64,000 nucleotides of DNA from assembly GCA_963722965.1 (NCBI GenBank), contig CAVROX010000010.1, positions 1-64,000 on the forward strand. The letters run 5' to 3'. The first letter of the stretch is position 1. The number at the start of each line of letters is the position of its first letter. Position numbers and translations under genes: made by a program. The notes under the pieces were generated by a model. That model did no database searches. It saw only the letters and a program-made list of their open reading frames with translations, and was not told the DNA's origin. This stretch comes from DATLSM01 sp963722965 (GTDB lineage: Bacteria > Actinomycetota > Thermoleophilia > Solirubrobacterales > 70-9). Positions 38,121 through 47,101 of this stretch are shown here, in pieces.

Positions 38121-39031
38121 AGGTCCTCGTAACTGGAGCCAGCGGCTTCATCGGGCGCGCCCTCTGCGACGCCCTCTTGGTCCGGGGGGAGGAGGTTGTC
38201 GGGTTGACCCGCGACCCCGAGCGGGCGCGCGCCACCAACCCGAGGGTGGCCTGGTATGGCTGGGAGCCGACCCTGGAACGGCCTGCAGCCACGGCCTTCG
38301 ATCGGGTCGACGGGGTCGTCAACCTGCTCGGCGAGAAAATCGACCAGCGCTGGACCGATGAGGCCAAGCGCCGAATCATCGAGAGCCGGCGCACCGGCAC
38401 GCACAACCTCGCGGCAACGATCGCCACGCTGGATCGCAAGCCCAAGGTGATGGTCAGCCAGTCGGCGATCGGCTACTACGGCGACCGTGGAGCGACGATC
38501 CTCGACGAGTCGGCCGATTCAGGTGAGGGCTTTGACGCAGAAGTGGCGCGGGAGTGGGAGAAGGCGGCCCATGAGGTAGAGAGCGCGGGCGTTCGGCTGG
38601 TCATCCTTCGCAGCGGCCAAGTGCTCGACCCAAACTGGGGCCTCCTCAAGCAGCTGCTGAGACCGTTCAGACTTGGGTTGGGCGGGCCGCTTGCCGGCGG
38701 CGGGCAGTACGTCTCCTGGGTTCACCTCGATGACGAGGTCGGCATCATCCTCTGGGCACTGGACGATGCAAAGGTGAGCGGCACGATCAACGCGACCGCG
38801 CCCCATCCGGTGACAAACGCGGTCTTCTCGAAGGAGCTCGGCGAGGCGCTGGGGCGGCCGGCCGTGCTGCCGATTCCCGGGCTCGCGCTGGACCTGATCT
38901 ACGGGGGTGAGTTTGGACGGGTTCTGAGGGGGGGTCAACGGATCGTCCCGCGGCGGGCGCTTGACCTCGGCTACCGGTTCCGGCATCCGGATTTGCAGGA
39001 TGCCCTCGGGGATCTGCTCAAAAGCAGATGA
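38117..39031 (+). CDS. TIGR01777-family SDR epimerase (SDR39U1-like)
   Basis: NAD(P)-binding extended SDR protein of 304 residues, role unknown in bacteria. The Rossmann motif is VTGASGFIGRALCDALL, followed by VVNLLGEKIDQRWTDEAK (the family GxxIxxxRW motif), SQSAIGYYGDRGATILDE and the C-terminal DUF1731 segment (GGEFGRVLRGGQRIVPRRALDLGYRFRHPDL). GTG 38117 overlaps the malic enzyme stop. Homologues have been linked to cell division and to plastid or mitochondrial functions, but without a defined reaction. Confidence 0.88.
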   Translation: MKVLVTGASGFIGRALCDALLVRGEEVVGLTRDPERARATNPRVAWYGWEPTLERPAATAFDRVDGVVNLLGEKIDQRWTDEAKRRIIESRRTGTHNLAATIATLDRKPKVMVSQSAIGYYGDRGATILDESADSGEGFDAEVAREWEKAAHEVESAGVRLVILRSGQVLDPNWGLLKQLLRPFRLGLGGPLAGGGQYVSWVHLDDEVGIILWALDDAKVSGTINATAPHPVTNAVFSKELGEALGRPAVLPIPGLALDLIYGGEFGRVLRGGQRIVPRRALDLGYRFRHPDLQDALGDLLKSR

Positions 39032-39035
39032 TGCG

Positions 39036-39494
39036 TTAGCCCAGCGCCTCTCGAACCGAGGCACGGGACGCGGAGCCCGCTTCCCGCAGCGCGCGCAAGA
39101 GCCGCGCCATGGCGATCTTGCCTGAGCTGTCGTTGATGGCGGGGATCTCGGCGGATTCAAGGATCGGCGCGGAGAAGCGCTCAGCGAGAGGGTCGCTGGG
39201 TTGCAGGTAGCCGATCGTGGTCGAGTCCTCGCTGGCCCGTCGGGCGTTGGCTCCGATCCTGGCCAGGCTCGGCTTGCCTGCCCTGCTGGGATTTGGAAGA
39301 CAGACGGCGCGGACCATCACCTTGCCGGCCCGTCCGTTGCTGCGGGCCAATTGCTCGCGGGCAGCCGCGCACAGCGGCGCGACGACGTAGGCCGAGACGG
39401 TCGCTCCCCTCGTCACCCCCCCCTCCCCTCCGCCGCAGCCCGCGAGCGCCAAGGCGCTCGCGCAGATGAGCATCGCGATTTGGGTGCGGCGCAC
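39036..39494 (-). CDS. Lipoprotein, fragment of a periplasmic-binding fold
   Basis: Predicted lipoprotein of 152 residues with lipobox LALAGC at about residue 20. The mature domain (TVSAYVVAPLCAAAREQLA, VMVRAVCLPNPS, IGANARRASEDSTTIGYLQP, APILESAEIPAINDSSGKI) resembles the first lobe of type 1 periplasmic-binding proteins, where substrate-binding subunits begin. The usual length is over 350 residues, so this is a short relative or a truncated copy. GTG 39494 is the start. It is divergent from pfkA by 26 bp and convergent with the epimerase gene. Confidence 0.6.
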   Translation of the reverse strand: MRRTQIAMLICASALALAGCGGGEGGVTRGATVSAYVVAPLCAAAREQLARSNGRAGKVMVRAVCLPNPSRAGKPSLARIGANARRASEDSTTIGYLQPSDPLAERFSAPILESAEIPAINDSSGKIAMARLLRALREAGSASRASVREALG

Positions 39495-39520
39495 GGGCGG
39501 CGATCATAGACTCGGGCCGG

Positions 39521-40555
39521 ATGCGAATCGGGGTGCTGACAGCGGGGGGTGATTGCCCGGGGCTGAATGCGGCGATCCGTGCGGTCGCGCGGGCGGCGAT
39601 CGAGAACGGCGACGAGGCTGTCGGCATCCGCCGCGGCTACCGCGGGCTGGTCGAGGGCGAGTACCTGCCGCTGGACATGCGCGCCGTGGCCGGAATCCTC
39701 CCCCTCGGGGGGACGATCCTCTCCACCTCCAGCTTCGAGCCGATCCGCGAAGGCGCGGTCGAGCGCGTCCAGCGCGCTTTCGCCGGACAGGAGCTCGGCG
39801 CGGTGATCGCGATCGGCGGCGAGCACACGATGGAGATCACCCACCGCCTGCACGCCGATCACGGCCTACCGCTGATCGGCCTGCCAAAGACGATCGACAA
39901 TGACGTCGGCGGCACTGACTTCACCTTCGGCTTTGATACCGCCGTGCAGGTGGTCACCGACGCGATCGACCGTCTCCACACCACCGCGCAATCCCACGAC
40001 CGGGTGATGGTGGTCGAGGTCATGGGCCGCAACACCGGCTGGATTGCGGCCTACGCCGGACTCGCCGGCGGCGCCGATGCGATCGTCATCCCGGAGCTGA
40101 GAACGCCGGTCGAGGAGCTCGCCGCCGGGATCCTCCGCCGCCATGACCGCGGCAAGGACTTCTCAATCGTCGTCGTCGCCGAGGGAGCGAAGCTGGCCTT
40201 CGCCGGCGGCGAGGAACGGCTGATCCAGCCGATCGCCGAGACCGATGAATATGGCTATCCGCGGTTGGGCGGGATCGGCGCCGCCCTGGCGAGCGAGCTC
40301 GAGGATCGGACCGGGTATGAGACCAGGGTGACGGTGCTCGGTCACGTCCAGCGCGGTGGCACCCCGACCGCCGTCGACCGTATCCTCGCCACCCGCTTTG
40401 GAGTTCACGCCTACGAAATGGCAAAGGCGGGCGAATTCGGCATGATGACCGCGCTGCGTGGTTTCGAGCTGGTCGCGATACCGCTCGAGGAGGCCACCCA
40501 CGTCAAGCGGGTCGACCTCGCGATGCTGGAGATCGCGCAGCGGTTCTTCAGCTAG
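39521..40555 (+). CDS. pfkA: 6-phosphofructokinase, unusual phosphoryl-donor residue
   Basis: Phosphorylates fructose 6-phosphate in glycolysis. It is 344 residues with clear family motifs: VLTAGGDCPGLNAAIR, PKTIDNDVGGTDFTFGFDTA, VVEVMGRNTGW and VLGHVQRGGTPTAVDR. At the two donor-determining positions it has Glu-His (GGEHT, residues 99-103) and Lys123. ATP enzymes carry Gly at the first site (E. coli Gly104), PPi enzymes carry Asp there with Lys at the second. Lys fits the actinobacterial and PPi groups, but His is neither, so the donor (ATP, PPi or polyphosphate) cannot be assigned. ATG 39521 starts the protein; the frame is intact. Confidence 0.92.
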   Translation: MRIGVLTAGGDCPGLNAAIRAVARAAIENGDEAVGIRRGYRGLVEGEYLPLDMRAVAGILPLGGTILSTSSFEPIREGAVERVQRAFAGQELGAVIAIGGEHTMEITHRLHADHGLPLIGLPKTIDNDVGGTDFTFGFDTAVQVVTDAIDRLHTTAQSHDRVMVVEVMGRNTGWIAAYAGLAGGADAIVIPELRTPVEELAAGILRRHDRGKDFSIVVVAEGAKLAFAGGEERLIQPIAETDEYGYPRLGGIGAALASELEDRTGYETRVTVLGHVQRGGTPTAVDRILATRFGVHAYEMAKAGEFGMMTALRGFELVAIPLEEATHVKRVDLAMLEIAQRFFS

Positions 40556-40564
40556 AGCCCAGCG

Positions 40565-40711
40565 CTAGGAATCTGCCTGAAAAGCGCGGATCCCGGCGCC
40601 GATCAGCAACACCGTGAAAAAAACCAATCCGGCCACCGGGCCACCCTGGCCGAGGGCGTAGGAGATGATCATCGCGGTGAGGGCCAGAAAGAGGGTGACG
40701 ATGAGTCCCAT
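40565..40711 (-). CDS. Small membrane protein, 48 residues
   Basis: A short reading frame, ATG 40711 to TAG 40565, encodes MGLIVTLFLALTAMIISYAL, then GQGGPVAGLVFFTVLLIGAG and a short polar end IRAFQADS. Two hydrophobic helices separated by GQGGP give a hairpin membrane topology with a small cytoplasmic tail. It is 12 bp after the trpA stop on the same strand, so it is probably the last gene of the trp cluster, and it is convergent with pfkA 9 bp away. The function is unknown; the compactness and composition suggest a real gene. Confidence 0.55.
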   Translation of the reverse strand: MGLIVTLFLALTAMIISYALGQGGPVAGLVFFTVLLIGAGIRAFQADS

Positions 40712-40723
40712 GCGGTGCCGATC

Positions 40724-41518
40724 CTAGCCTGCGAGGGCGACACGCGTCTCTCGCAGAAAGGCGGCGACGGCATTGGCGGCCGCCTCGGCGGAGCCGGCCT
40801 CGTCGGCGGAACGGACCAGGCGGCTGCCGATGATCACCCCGTCGGCAAGCGCACCGACCGCGGCCGCCTGCGCGGGCGTGCCGATTCCAAAGCCGACGGC
40901 GACGGGCACCTCGGACTCGGCCCGGCTCGCCGCGACCAGCTCGGCGAGCCCGGGGGGGAGATCCTCGACGCTCCCCGGTCGTCCCTACCGTGGAGACCAC
41001 GTAGAGGAAGCCGCGGGCGGCGGCGCAGATCGCTGCGCGGCGCTGGGGTGGGGTTGTCGGCGCCAGCAGGGGCACCAGATCAAGGCCAGCCCCAGCAAAG
41101 ACCTCGCGCGCCTGCTCCGCCTCACCCAGCGGCAGGTCGGGAATGATCACGCCGGCTGCCCCTGCCCCCGCCGCGCGCTGGGCAAACCCAGCCACCCCCC
41201 CCGTGTGCGAGCACCATGTTGGCGTAGACCATGAGGATGACCGGAACCCGGTCGGCGACCGATTCGCAGACCTCCAGCGCGCTGTCCAGGGTTGCGCCAG
41301 CCGCCAGCGCTGCGGTCGCGGCGGCATGGATCGTCGGCCCATCGGCGAGGGGATCGGAGAACGGAACTCCCGAGCTCGATCAGATCAGCACCCGCATCGG
41401 CGTAGGCGGCGGCGATCGCAAGCGAGGACTGAGATCGGGAAAGCCGGCCATCAGGTAGGGCATCAGCGCCGTGCGACCCTCGGCCCGGGCCGCAGCGAAT
41501 GCCTGCCCAATCGCTCAT
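40724..41518 (-). CDS. trpA: Tryptophan synthase alpha subunit (frameshifts)
   Basis: Cleaves indole-3-glycerol phosphate to indole, which passes to TrpB. About 265 codons. Identifiable blocks in order, in changing frames: FAAARAEGRTALMPYLMAGF, SSLAIAAAYADAGADLIELG, VAGFAQRAAGAGAAGVIIPD, DLVPLLAPTTPPQRR, FLYVVSTVGTTG and VGFGIGTPAQAAAV with GVIIGSRLVR at the end. At least four indels are needed (about 41505, 41375, 41215 and 40985). ATG 41518 overlaps the trpB stop (ATGA). The total length is normal, which favours sequencing error over decay. Confidence 0.85.
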
Positions 41519-42714
41519 CGGGATAGAACCTCAGCGAGATCCTTGTCCCCACGGCCGAGAGAGACAAGACGTCGAGCTCTCTGCCCGGCGTTCTCGAGAA
41601 ACCAGGCGATCGCGTGCGCGGACTCGAGCGCCGGGATGATGCCCTCGAGCCGTGCGAGTCGCGCAAAGGCTGCAGCGCCTGCATCGTCGGTGATCGCGAA
41701 GTAGGCGGCGCGCCGCTGTCGCGCAGCTGGGCGTGCTCGGGGCCGACTGCCCGGGTAGTCGAGGCCGGCCGAGATCGAGTGCGCCTCGAGGATCTGCCCG
41801 TCCGTCGTCCTGCATCATCGCCGAGTAGGGCGCCGTGCAGGACGCCGGGCTGCCCGGCCAGCGGTCAGCGGCGCGCCGTGGCGGCCGGTCTCGATCCCCT
41901 CCCCCGCCGCCTCGACGCCGATCAGCTCGACCTCCGGGTCGTCGAGGAACGGGATGAAGATCCCGATCGAGTTGGAGCCGCCGCCGACGCAGGCGACGAC
42001 CCGCTGCGGGCAGCCGGCCCGTCCGCTGCGAGCACCTGCGCGCGCGCCTCATCGCCGATCACCCGCTGGAGGTCGCGCACGAGCGCCGGGATACGGGCGC
42101 GGGCCCGACCGCGCGAGCCGATGATGTAGTGGGTGTCTGCGACGTTGGCGACCCAGTCGCGGATCGCCGCCGAGACCGCCTCCTTCAGCGTCCGCGCGCC
42201 GGCCTGCGACAGGTTCGACGCGCGCCCCGAGCAGCCGCATCCGCTCGACGTTGGGCTGCCTGGCGGCGGATGTCCTCGGTCCCCATGTAGACGACGCACT
42301 CGAGGCCGAGCAGCGCGCAGGCGGTTGCCGTCGCGACGCCGTGCTGCCCTGCGCCGGTCTCGGCGATCACCCGCGGCTTGCCCATCCGCTGGGCGAGCAG
42401 CGCCTGGCCGAGCGCGTTGTTGATCTTGTGGGCACCGGTGTGGTTGAGGTCCTCGCGCTTGAGGTAGACGGGGTGGCCGGCAGCTCGCTCGAGAGCGCGC
42501 TGCTCGGTAGAGCGGCGACGGGCGGCCGACGTAGTCGCGGTGCAAGCAGGGCGAGCGCGGCTGCGAAAGTCCGGGTCGTCGCGCGCCTCCACCCAGGCGA
42601 GCTCGAGCTCGGCGAGGGCCGGCATCAGCGTCTCCGGCACGTACGGCCCCCGTAGGGACCGAATCGCCCGCGTGCATCTTCTCCCCATCGCTGCTCTGAA
42701 TTGATCGCGCTCAT
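41515..42714 (-). CDS. trpB: Tryptophan synthase beta subunit (frameshifts)
   Basis: PLP enzyme that joins indole and serine. About 399 codons from ATG 42714 (MSAINSEQRWG). The PLP lysine is in REDLNHTGAHKINNALGQAL, followed by AETGAGQHGVATATACALLG, YMGTEDI, and the end GRGDKDLAEVLSR. The frame changes at least six times, most densely at 42480-42650 and 41530-42030. All motifs are in order and the length is exactly right. It follows trpF by 54 bp and overlaps trpA. Together with trpA it is the most damaged stretch of the window. Confidence 0.87.
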
Positions 42715-42768
42715 GATCACCGGTGATCCCGCTCACCCGCTTCCGCGTCCGTCGCGGCGGGACGCCGT

Positions 42769-43398
42769 TTAGGCCTTCGCCACCTCTTGGGTGGCCTCAA
42801 AGAAGGCGGCCATCGCCGCGTGGTCCTTGTGACCGGGTGAGGCCTCCACCCCGCTTGCCACGTCGACCGCGTAGGGGCGGGCGATCGCGATCGCCTCGCC
42901 GACGTTCGCCGGGCGCAGGCCACCAGCGAGGATCGCCGGCACCTCGGAGCGGCGATCGGCCAGCAATTCCCAGTCAAAGCTCTCACCGGTTCCGCCCCGC
43001 AGGCCCCTGCTGCGTCGGTCAAAGAGGTGAAAATCGGTGCGGTATGCCTCGGCCGCGTGAACGTCGGCGGCGCTGGAGACGTGCACCGCCTTCACCACCC
43101 TGGCCCCGGTCCGCCTTGCCACCTCGGCGCAAAACGAAGGGCCCTCCTCCCCATTTAGCTGGACCATCGTCAGGCCGCCGTTCTCCACCGCGCGATCGAC
43201 CTCCTCCAGTTCGGGGTTGACGAAGACGCCGACAACCTCGCACTTGCGCCGAAACGCGGCGCCGATCTCCGCCGCCCTAGCCTGCCGACAGCGCCGCGGA
43301 CTGCCCGCGTAATGGATCAGCCCAATCGCCCAGGCTCCGAGCCGCACCGCCTCGGCGGCGTCGTCGAGATTGGTGATGCCGCAGATCTTGACCCGCAC
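42769..43398 (-). CDS. trpF: Phosphoribosylanthranilate isomerase
   Basis: Third step of tryptophan synthesis: Amadori rearrangement of PRA to CdRP. It is 209 residues in a TIM barrel. The catalytic Cys is in VKICGITNLDDA, followed by VGVFVNPELEEVD, VQLNGEE, FHLFDRRSRG with its Asp, and the phosphate-binding ILAGGLRPANV and VDVASGVEASPGHKD. The start is GTG 43398. It is separated from trpC by the HtrA protease gene. Because TrpF is encoded separately, no PriA-type bifunctional HisA/TrpF is needed, unlike in many actinobacteria. Confidence 0.93.
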   Translation of the reverse strand: MRVKICGITNLDDAAEAVRLGAWAIGLIHYAGSPRRCRQARAAEIGAAFRRKCEVVGVFVNPELEEVDRAVENGGLTMVQLNGEEGPSFCAEVARRTGARVVKAVHVSSAADVHAAEAYRTDFHLFDRRSRGLRGGTGESFDWELLADRRSEVPAILAGGLRPANVGEAIAIARPYAVDVASGVEASPGHKDHAAMAAFFEATQEVAKA

Positions 43399-43416
43399 CC
43401 CTCCAGGGTACGGGAG

Positions 43417-44658
43417 CTACTTTCCGAGCGGCCCGGCGGGCACCGACTGGGAGTCGTGGACCGTCGCGGGACGGTTGCCGAGGGTCACCTTCAGCGTCTT
43501 GGTCGAGCCGCCGCGCAGGACCGTGACTTCGATCGATTCCCCCGGCTTGGCGGCGTTGATGATGCTGACCACTTCATCCATCGAGGAGATCTTCTTGCCG
43601 TTGATCTTGGTGATGATGTCGCCGCCGAGGCTGAAGTTGGCGCCGTCGATCGTGGCGGCGGTCGTGCCACCCTGAATGCCGGCCTTGTCGGCAGGTCCGT
43701 TCTTGAACACTTCCTGCACGAGCACGCCTTCCTTCACCGGCAGGTTGACCGCGCGGGCCAGGTCAGGGGTGATGCTCGTCCCGCTGATACCGAGGAAGGC
43801 GTGCTGGACCTTGCCGCTGGTCTCAAGCTGGCTGATCTCGCTGCGCGCGGTGTTGATCGGGATCGCGAAACCGATCCCGACGTTGCCGTCGCTGCCGTTG
43901 CCGCCGGTCTCGATCTGGGAGTTGATCCCGATCACGTTGCCCGCTGCTTCGATCAGCGGGCCGCCGGAGTTGCCGGGGTTGATCGCCGCGTCGGTCTGAA
44001 TCACGTTGGAGATCGAGAAGCCGTCGGGGGCCTGGATCTGGCGTTGGAGTGCGGACACGATGCCGCTGGTGACGGTGCGGTCCAGCCCGAACGGGTTGCC
44101 GATTGCGACCACCGGATCGCCAACTTCGATCTTCGAGGAATCGCCAAGGGGCAGCGGGTGGAGCTGGCTTGCGGGGGCGTTGACCTTGAGCAGTGCCAGG
44201 TCGGTAGCCGGGTCGGTGCCGACCACGGTCGCGTTGTAGGTTTCGTTGGAGGCGCCGAGTTTGACCTGGATGTGGTTGGACCCGGCGATCACGTGGTTGT
44301 TCGTAAGGATGTGGCCGGCACTGTCGATCACGATCCCCGAGCCGGTAGCGGTGCCGCCGCTTTCCTCTTCTTCTTCGCCAAAGGCCCCGAACGGCGAGGG
44401 GGAGCGTTTGGCGGGGATTTCAGCCTGGATGAAGGCGACGCCCTGACCGTCACGTCGGTAGATCTGGTTGACGACGTTGGTGGAGCTCTTACTGGCCGCG
44501 GGAGCCGCCAGCGGCGCGGCGACCGTGGCTGTCGCGCTGCTCTGGGCGTCGATCCAGCCGGCGGCGATCGCGATCCAGCCGAAGACACCGACGACGGCGC
44601 CGCCAACCAGGGCCGAGCCGAAAGGGGTGCGGAAAAAGCTCTGCGCTCTGCGGGTCAT
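43417..44658 (-). CDS. HtrA/DegP-type serine protease with PDZ domain
   Basis: Membrane-anchored extracytoplasmic protease of 413 residues for envelope quality control. One N-terminal transmembrane segment (ALVGGAVVGVFGWIAIAAGW) is followed by a trypsin fold with the catalytic triad His122 (ILTNNHVI), Asp153 (DPATDLALL) and Ser231 (NPGNSGGPL). One PDZ domain lies near residues 300-395 (GVLVQEVFKNGPADKAGIQG, GGDIITKINGKKI). The frame is intact. It lies inside the trp cluster between trpC and trpF. A TATGAT hexamer (minus strand, 44702-44707) in the relatively AT-rich upstream gap could give it a separate promoter. Confidence 0.93.
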   Translation of the reverse strand: MTRRAQSFFRTPFGSALVGGAVVGVFGWIAIAAGWIDAQSSATATVAAPLAAPAASKSSTNVVNQIYRRDGQGVAFIQAEIPAKRSPSPFGAFGEEEEESGGTATGSGIVIDSAGHILTNNHVIAGSNHIQVKLGASNETYNATVVGTDPATDLALLKVNAPASQLHPLPLGDSSKIEVGDPVVAIGNPFGLDRTVTSGIVSALQRQIQAPDGFSISNVIQTDAAINPGNSGGPLIEAAGNVIGINSQIETGGNGSDGNVGIGFAIPINTARSEISQLETSGKVQHAFLGISGTSITPDLARAVNLPVKEGVLVQEVFKNGPADKAGIQGGTTAATIDGANFSLGGDIITKINGKKISSMDEVVSIINAAKPGESIEVTVLRGGSTKTLKVTLGNRPATVHDSQSVPAGPLGK

Positions 44659-44714
44659 GGGTCGATAGTGGGGGGCTGTGCTCAGTCGCCCCTAAGACGA
44701 TCATAAAAGGCTTC

Positions 44715-45497
44715 TTAAATTCGGGCGTCGCTCAGCTCGCGGGCCTTCGCCTCGGGGTCAGCGGCCTGCATCAGCGCCCCGCCGATCAAAACGGCGTCGA
44801 TCCCCGCCCGTTCCAGCTCCGCCAGCTGCGCCCGCGTCGAGATGCCGCTCTCGGCGACGATCGTCCTGCCCGTCGGCAGATCGGGGATCAGCTCGTAGGT
44901 GGTGGCGAGATCCACCCTGCCCGAGTCGAGGTCGCGGTTGTTGATCCCGATTACCTCGGCGCCGAGCCCCAGCGCCCGCTCCAGCTCGTTCGCGTCGTGG
45001 ACCTCAACCAGGCAGTCGAGGCCCAGCGCGCCCGCCTCTTCAAACAGCGAGCGCAGCGTGACTTCCTCGAGCGCTCGAGCGATCAGCAGGACCGCGTCGG
45101 CGCCGTTGGCCGCCGCCTCGTAGAGCTGGTAGGGATCGACGATGAAATCCTTGCGGAGGATCGGTAGCCCAGACGAGGCGCGGGCGGCGCGCAGATCATC
45201 AAGTGAGCCGCCGAAGTGTGCTTCGTCGGTGAGGATCGAGAGGGCAGCCGCGCCCCCCCTTGCGTAGGCGCCGACCTTCTCGGCGACGACAGCTGACCCC
45301 GAGATCTCCCCTGCGCTGGGTGAGCGGCGCTTGAACTCTGCGATCAGCGAGAGACCCGGGCGCGCAAGCGCCTCCCTGAAGGGGCGCTCGGCGTTGCCGT
45401 CGGAAAGCTGGGATTTGAGGTCGGCCTGGGAGACCTCGCGGCGGCGAGCGTCCACTCCCGCGCGGGCGGCCATCAGGAGCTGTTCAAAGGATCCCAC
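44715..45497 (-). CDS. trpC: Indole-3-glycerol phosphate synthase
   Basis: Fourth step of tryptophan synthesis, decarboxylating ring closure of CdRP. It is 260 residues. The signature LIAEFKRRSPSAGEI is followed by LSILTDEAHFGGSLDDLR, LPILRKDFIVDPYQLYEA, LVEVHDANELERAL, VIGINNRDL and VAESGIS with DAVLIGGAL. The start is GTG 45497. It follows trpD by 10 bp and is the last trp gene before the HtrA insertion. Confidence 0.95.
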   Translation of the reverse strand: MGSFEQLLMAARAGVDARRREVSQADLKSQLSDGNAERPFREALARPGLSLIAEFKRRSPSAGEISGSAVVAEKVGAYARGGAAALSILTDEAHFGGSLDDLRAARASSGLPILRKDFIVDPYQLYEAAANGADAVLLIARALEEVTLRSLFEEAGALGLDCLVEVHDANELERALGLGAEVIGINNRDLDSGRVDLATTYELIPDLPTGRTIVAESGISTRAQLAELERAGIDAVLIGGALMQAADPEAKARELSDARI

Positions 45498-45507
45498 CGG
45501 GCCGAGC

Positions 45508-46536
45508 CTAGCCGCCGAGCTCGGAGGTGGTGGCGATCAGCTCCTCCAGCATCTGGCGGGCGGCGCCCGAATCAATCGCGGCGGCGGCCCTCGCCACCCC
45601 GTCGACGAGGTCGGCAGCGAGGCCGCCGATGTAAATCGCGGCGCCTGCGTTGAGCACGACTAGGTCGCGGCGCGGGCCCCTCTCACCGGCCAGCACCGCA
45701 CGGGAGGCGGCGGCGTTCTCAGCCGCGCTACCGCCGGCGACTTCATCGAGCTCTGCTTCGGCCAGGCCGAACTCACCGGGCTCGACGAACCACTCCGAGG
45801 TGGCACCCCCATCGACCTCGACTACCCGCGTTCGGGCGGTAATTGAGAGCTCATCGACGCCGTCCTCAGCGGCGACGACCATCGCCCGCACGCTCCCCAG
45901 CCCGACCAGGGCCTCGGCGATCGTCTCCTGGTAATGGCGGTCAGAGACGCCGAGCAACTGGCGCTCGGCACCGGCCGGATTGGTCAGCGGGCCGAGGAAG
46001 TTGAAGATCGTCCGCACGCCCAGCTCCCTGCGGACCGGGATCACGTGGGCCATCGCCGCGTGGTGGCGGGGGGCGAACATGAAGCCGAAGCCAACCTCGT
46101 CGATGCAGCGCGCTACCGCCTCGGGACCGAGATCGATGTTCACCCCAAGTGCCTCGAGCAGGTCGGCCGAGCCGCACCGGCTGGTGTTGGAACGGTTGCC
46201 GTGCTTAGCGACGGCGCAGCCCGCCGCGGCCGCAACGAGCGCCGCGGTTGTCGAGACGTTGAAGGTCGAGGGGCCGCCACCGGTACCAGCGGTGTCGACC
46301 AGGTCCCGGCGCTTGGTGGTGACGTGGGTGGCGAGCATCCGCATCGTCCGCGCCAATCCGACCAGCTCGGGCACCGTCTCCCCCTTGGCACGCAGGGCGA
46401 TCAGGAAGGCCCCCGTCTGGACGGGGTCGGTCCGCCCCTCCATGATCTCGGCCAGAACTGCGGACGCGTGGTCGGCGGTGAGGTGGTCGCCGTGGCAGAC
46501 GGCCTCGATCGCCCGGGTCACGACTTCGTTGGGCAT
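45508..46536 (-). CDS. trpD: Anthranilate phosphoribosyltransferase
   Basis: Second step of tryptophan synthesis, attaching PRPP to anthranilate. It is 342 residues. The PRPP loop DTAGTGGGPSTFNVST, the anthranilate site KHGNRSNTSRCGSADLLEAL, the FMFAPRHHAAM motif, and FNFLGPLTNPAGA all match the family. The end of trpG and ATG 46536 share one base (TGATG), so TrpG and TrpD are separate here, unlike the enterobacterial fusion. The frame is intact. Confidence 0.95.
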   Translation of the reverse strand: MPNEVVTRAIEAVCHGDHLTADHASAVLAEIMEGRTDPVQTGAFLIALRAKGETVPELVGLARTMRMLATHVTTKRRDLVDTAGTGGGPSTFNVSTTAALVAAAAGCAVAKHGNRSNTSRCGSADLLEALGVNIDLGPEAVARCIDEVGFGFMFAPRHHAAMAHVIPVRRELGVRTIFNFLGPLTNPAGAERQLLGVSDRHYQETIAEALVGLGSVRAMVVAAEDGVDELSITARTRVVEVDGGATSEWFVEPGEFGLAEAELDEVAGGSAAENAAASRAVLAGERGPRRDLVVLNAGAAIYIGGLAADLVDGVARAAAAIDSGAARQMLEELIATTSELGG

Positions 46537-47099
46537 CAGCCCTCGCCGAGGAAGTTGGCGAGCAGGTGTCTGCCCTGCGGGGTGAGAACCGACTCGGGGT
46601 GAAACTGGACGCCCTCGGCGGGCAGTTCGCGGTGGCGGGCGCCCATCACCACATCGCCCAGCGTCGCGCTCAGCTCCAGCTCCGCGGGAAGATCGGGGTC
46701 GGCGATCAGCGAGTGATAGCGGCCGGCGACAAACGGGCTCGGCAGCCCCAGGTAGATCGCCTTGCCGTCATGGGAGACCTCGGCCTCCTTGCCGTGGACA
46801 GGCTCACCCTGGACAACGCGCCCGCCAAACGCCACGACCATCGCCTGGTGGCCGAGGCATACCCCCAGCACGGGCGTGCGGGCCTCGGCGAAGGCGCGGA
46901 TCGCCTCAACCGAGATTCCCGCCTCGGCGGGTGTGCAGGGTCCGGGCGAGACGACGACGCGGTCGGGGCGGCGCTGCAGCAGCTCCGCCACCGTCGCTTT
47001 GTCGTTGCGCACAACCTCGATCTCCCCCCCCAGCTCACCCAAGTACTGGACGAGGTTGTAGGTGAAGGAATCGTAGTTGTCGATCACGAGGACGCGCAT
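46536..47099 (-). CDS. trpG: Anthranilate/aminodeoxychorismate synthase glutaminase
   Basis: Supplies ammonia from glutamine to TrpE and possibly also to a PabB elsewhere. It is 187 residues, a class I glutamine amidotransferase with Cys81 (VLGVCLGHQAMV), His167 and Glu169 (GVQFHPES). It begins MRVLVIDNYDSFTYNLVQYL at ATG 47099, two bases after the trpE stop. Synteny with trpE and trpD favours the tryptophan role. Confidence 0.94.
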   Translation of the reverse strand: MRVLVIDNYDSFTYNLVQYLGELGGEIEVVRNDKATVAELLQRRPDRVVVSPGPCTPAEAGISVEAIRAFAEARTPVLGVCLGHQAMVVAFGGRVVQGEPVHGKEAEVSHDGKAIYLGLPSPFVAGRYHSLIADPDLPAELELSATLGDVVMGARHRELPAEGVQFHPESVLTPQGRHLLANFLGEG

Positions 47100-47101
47100 C
47101 G

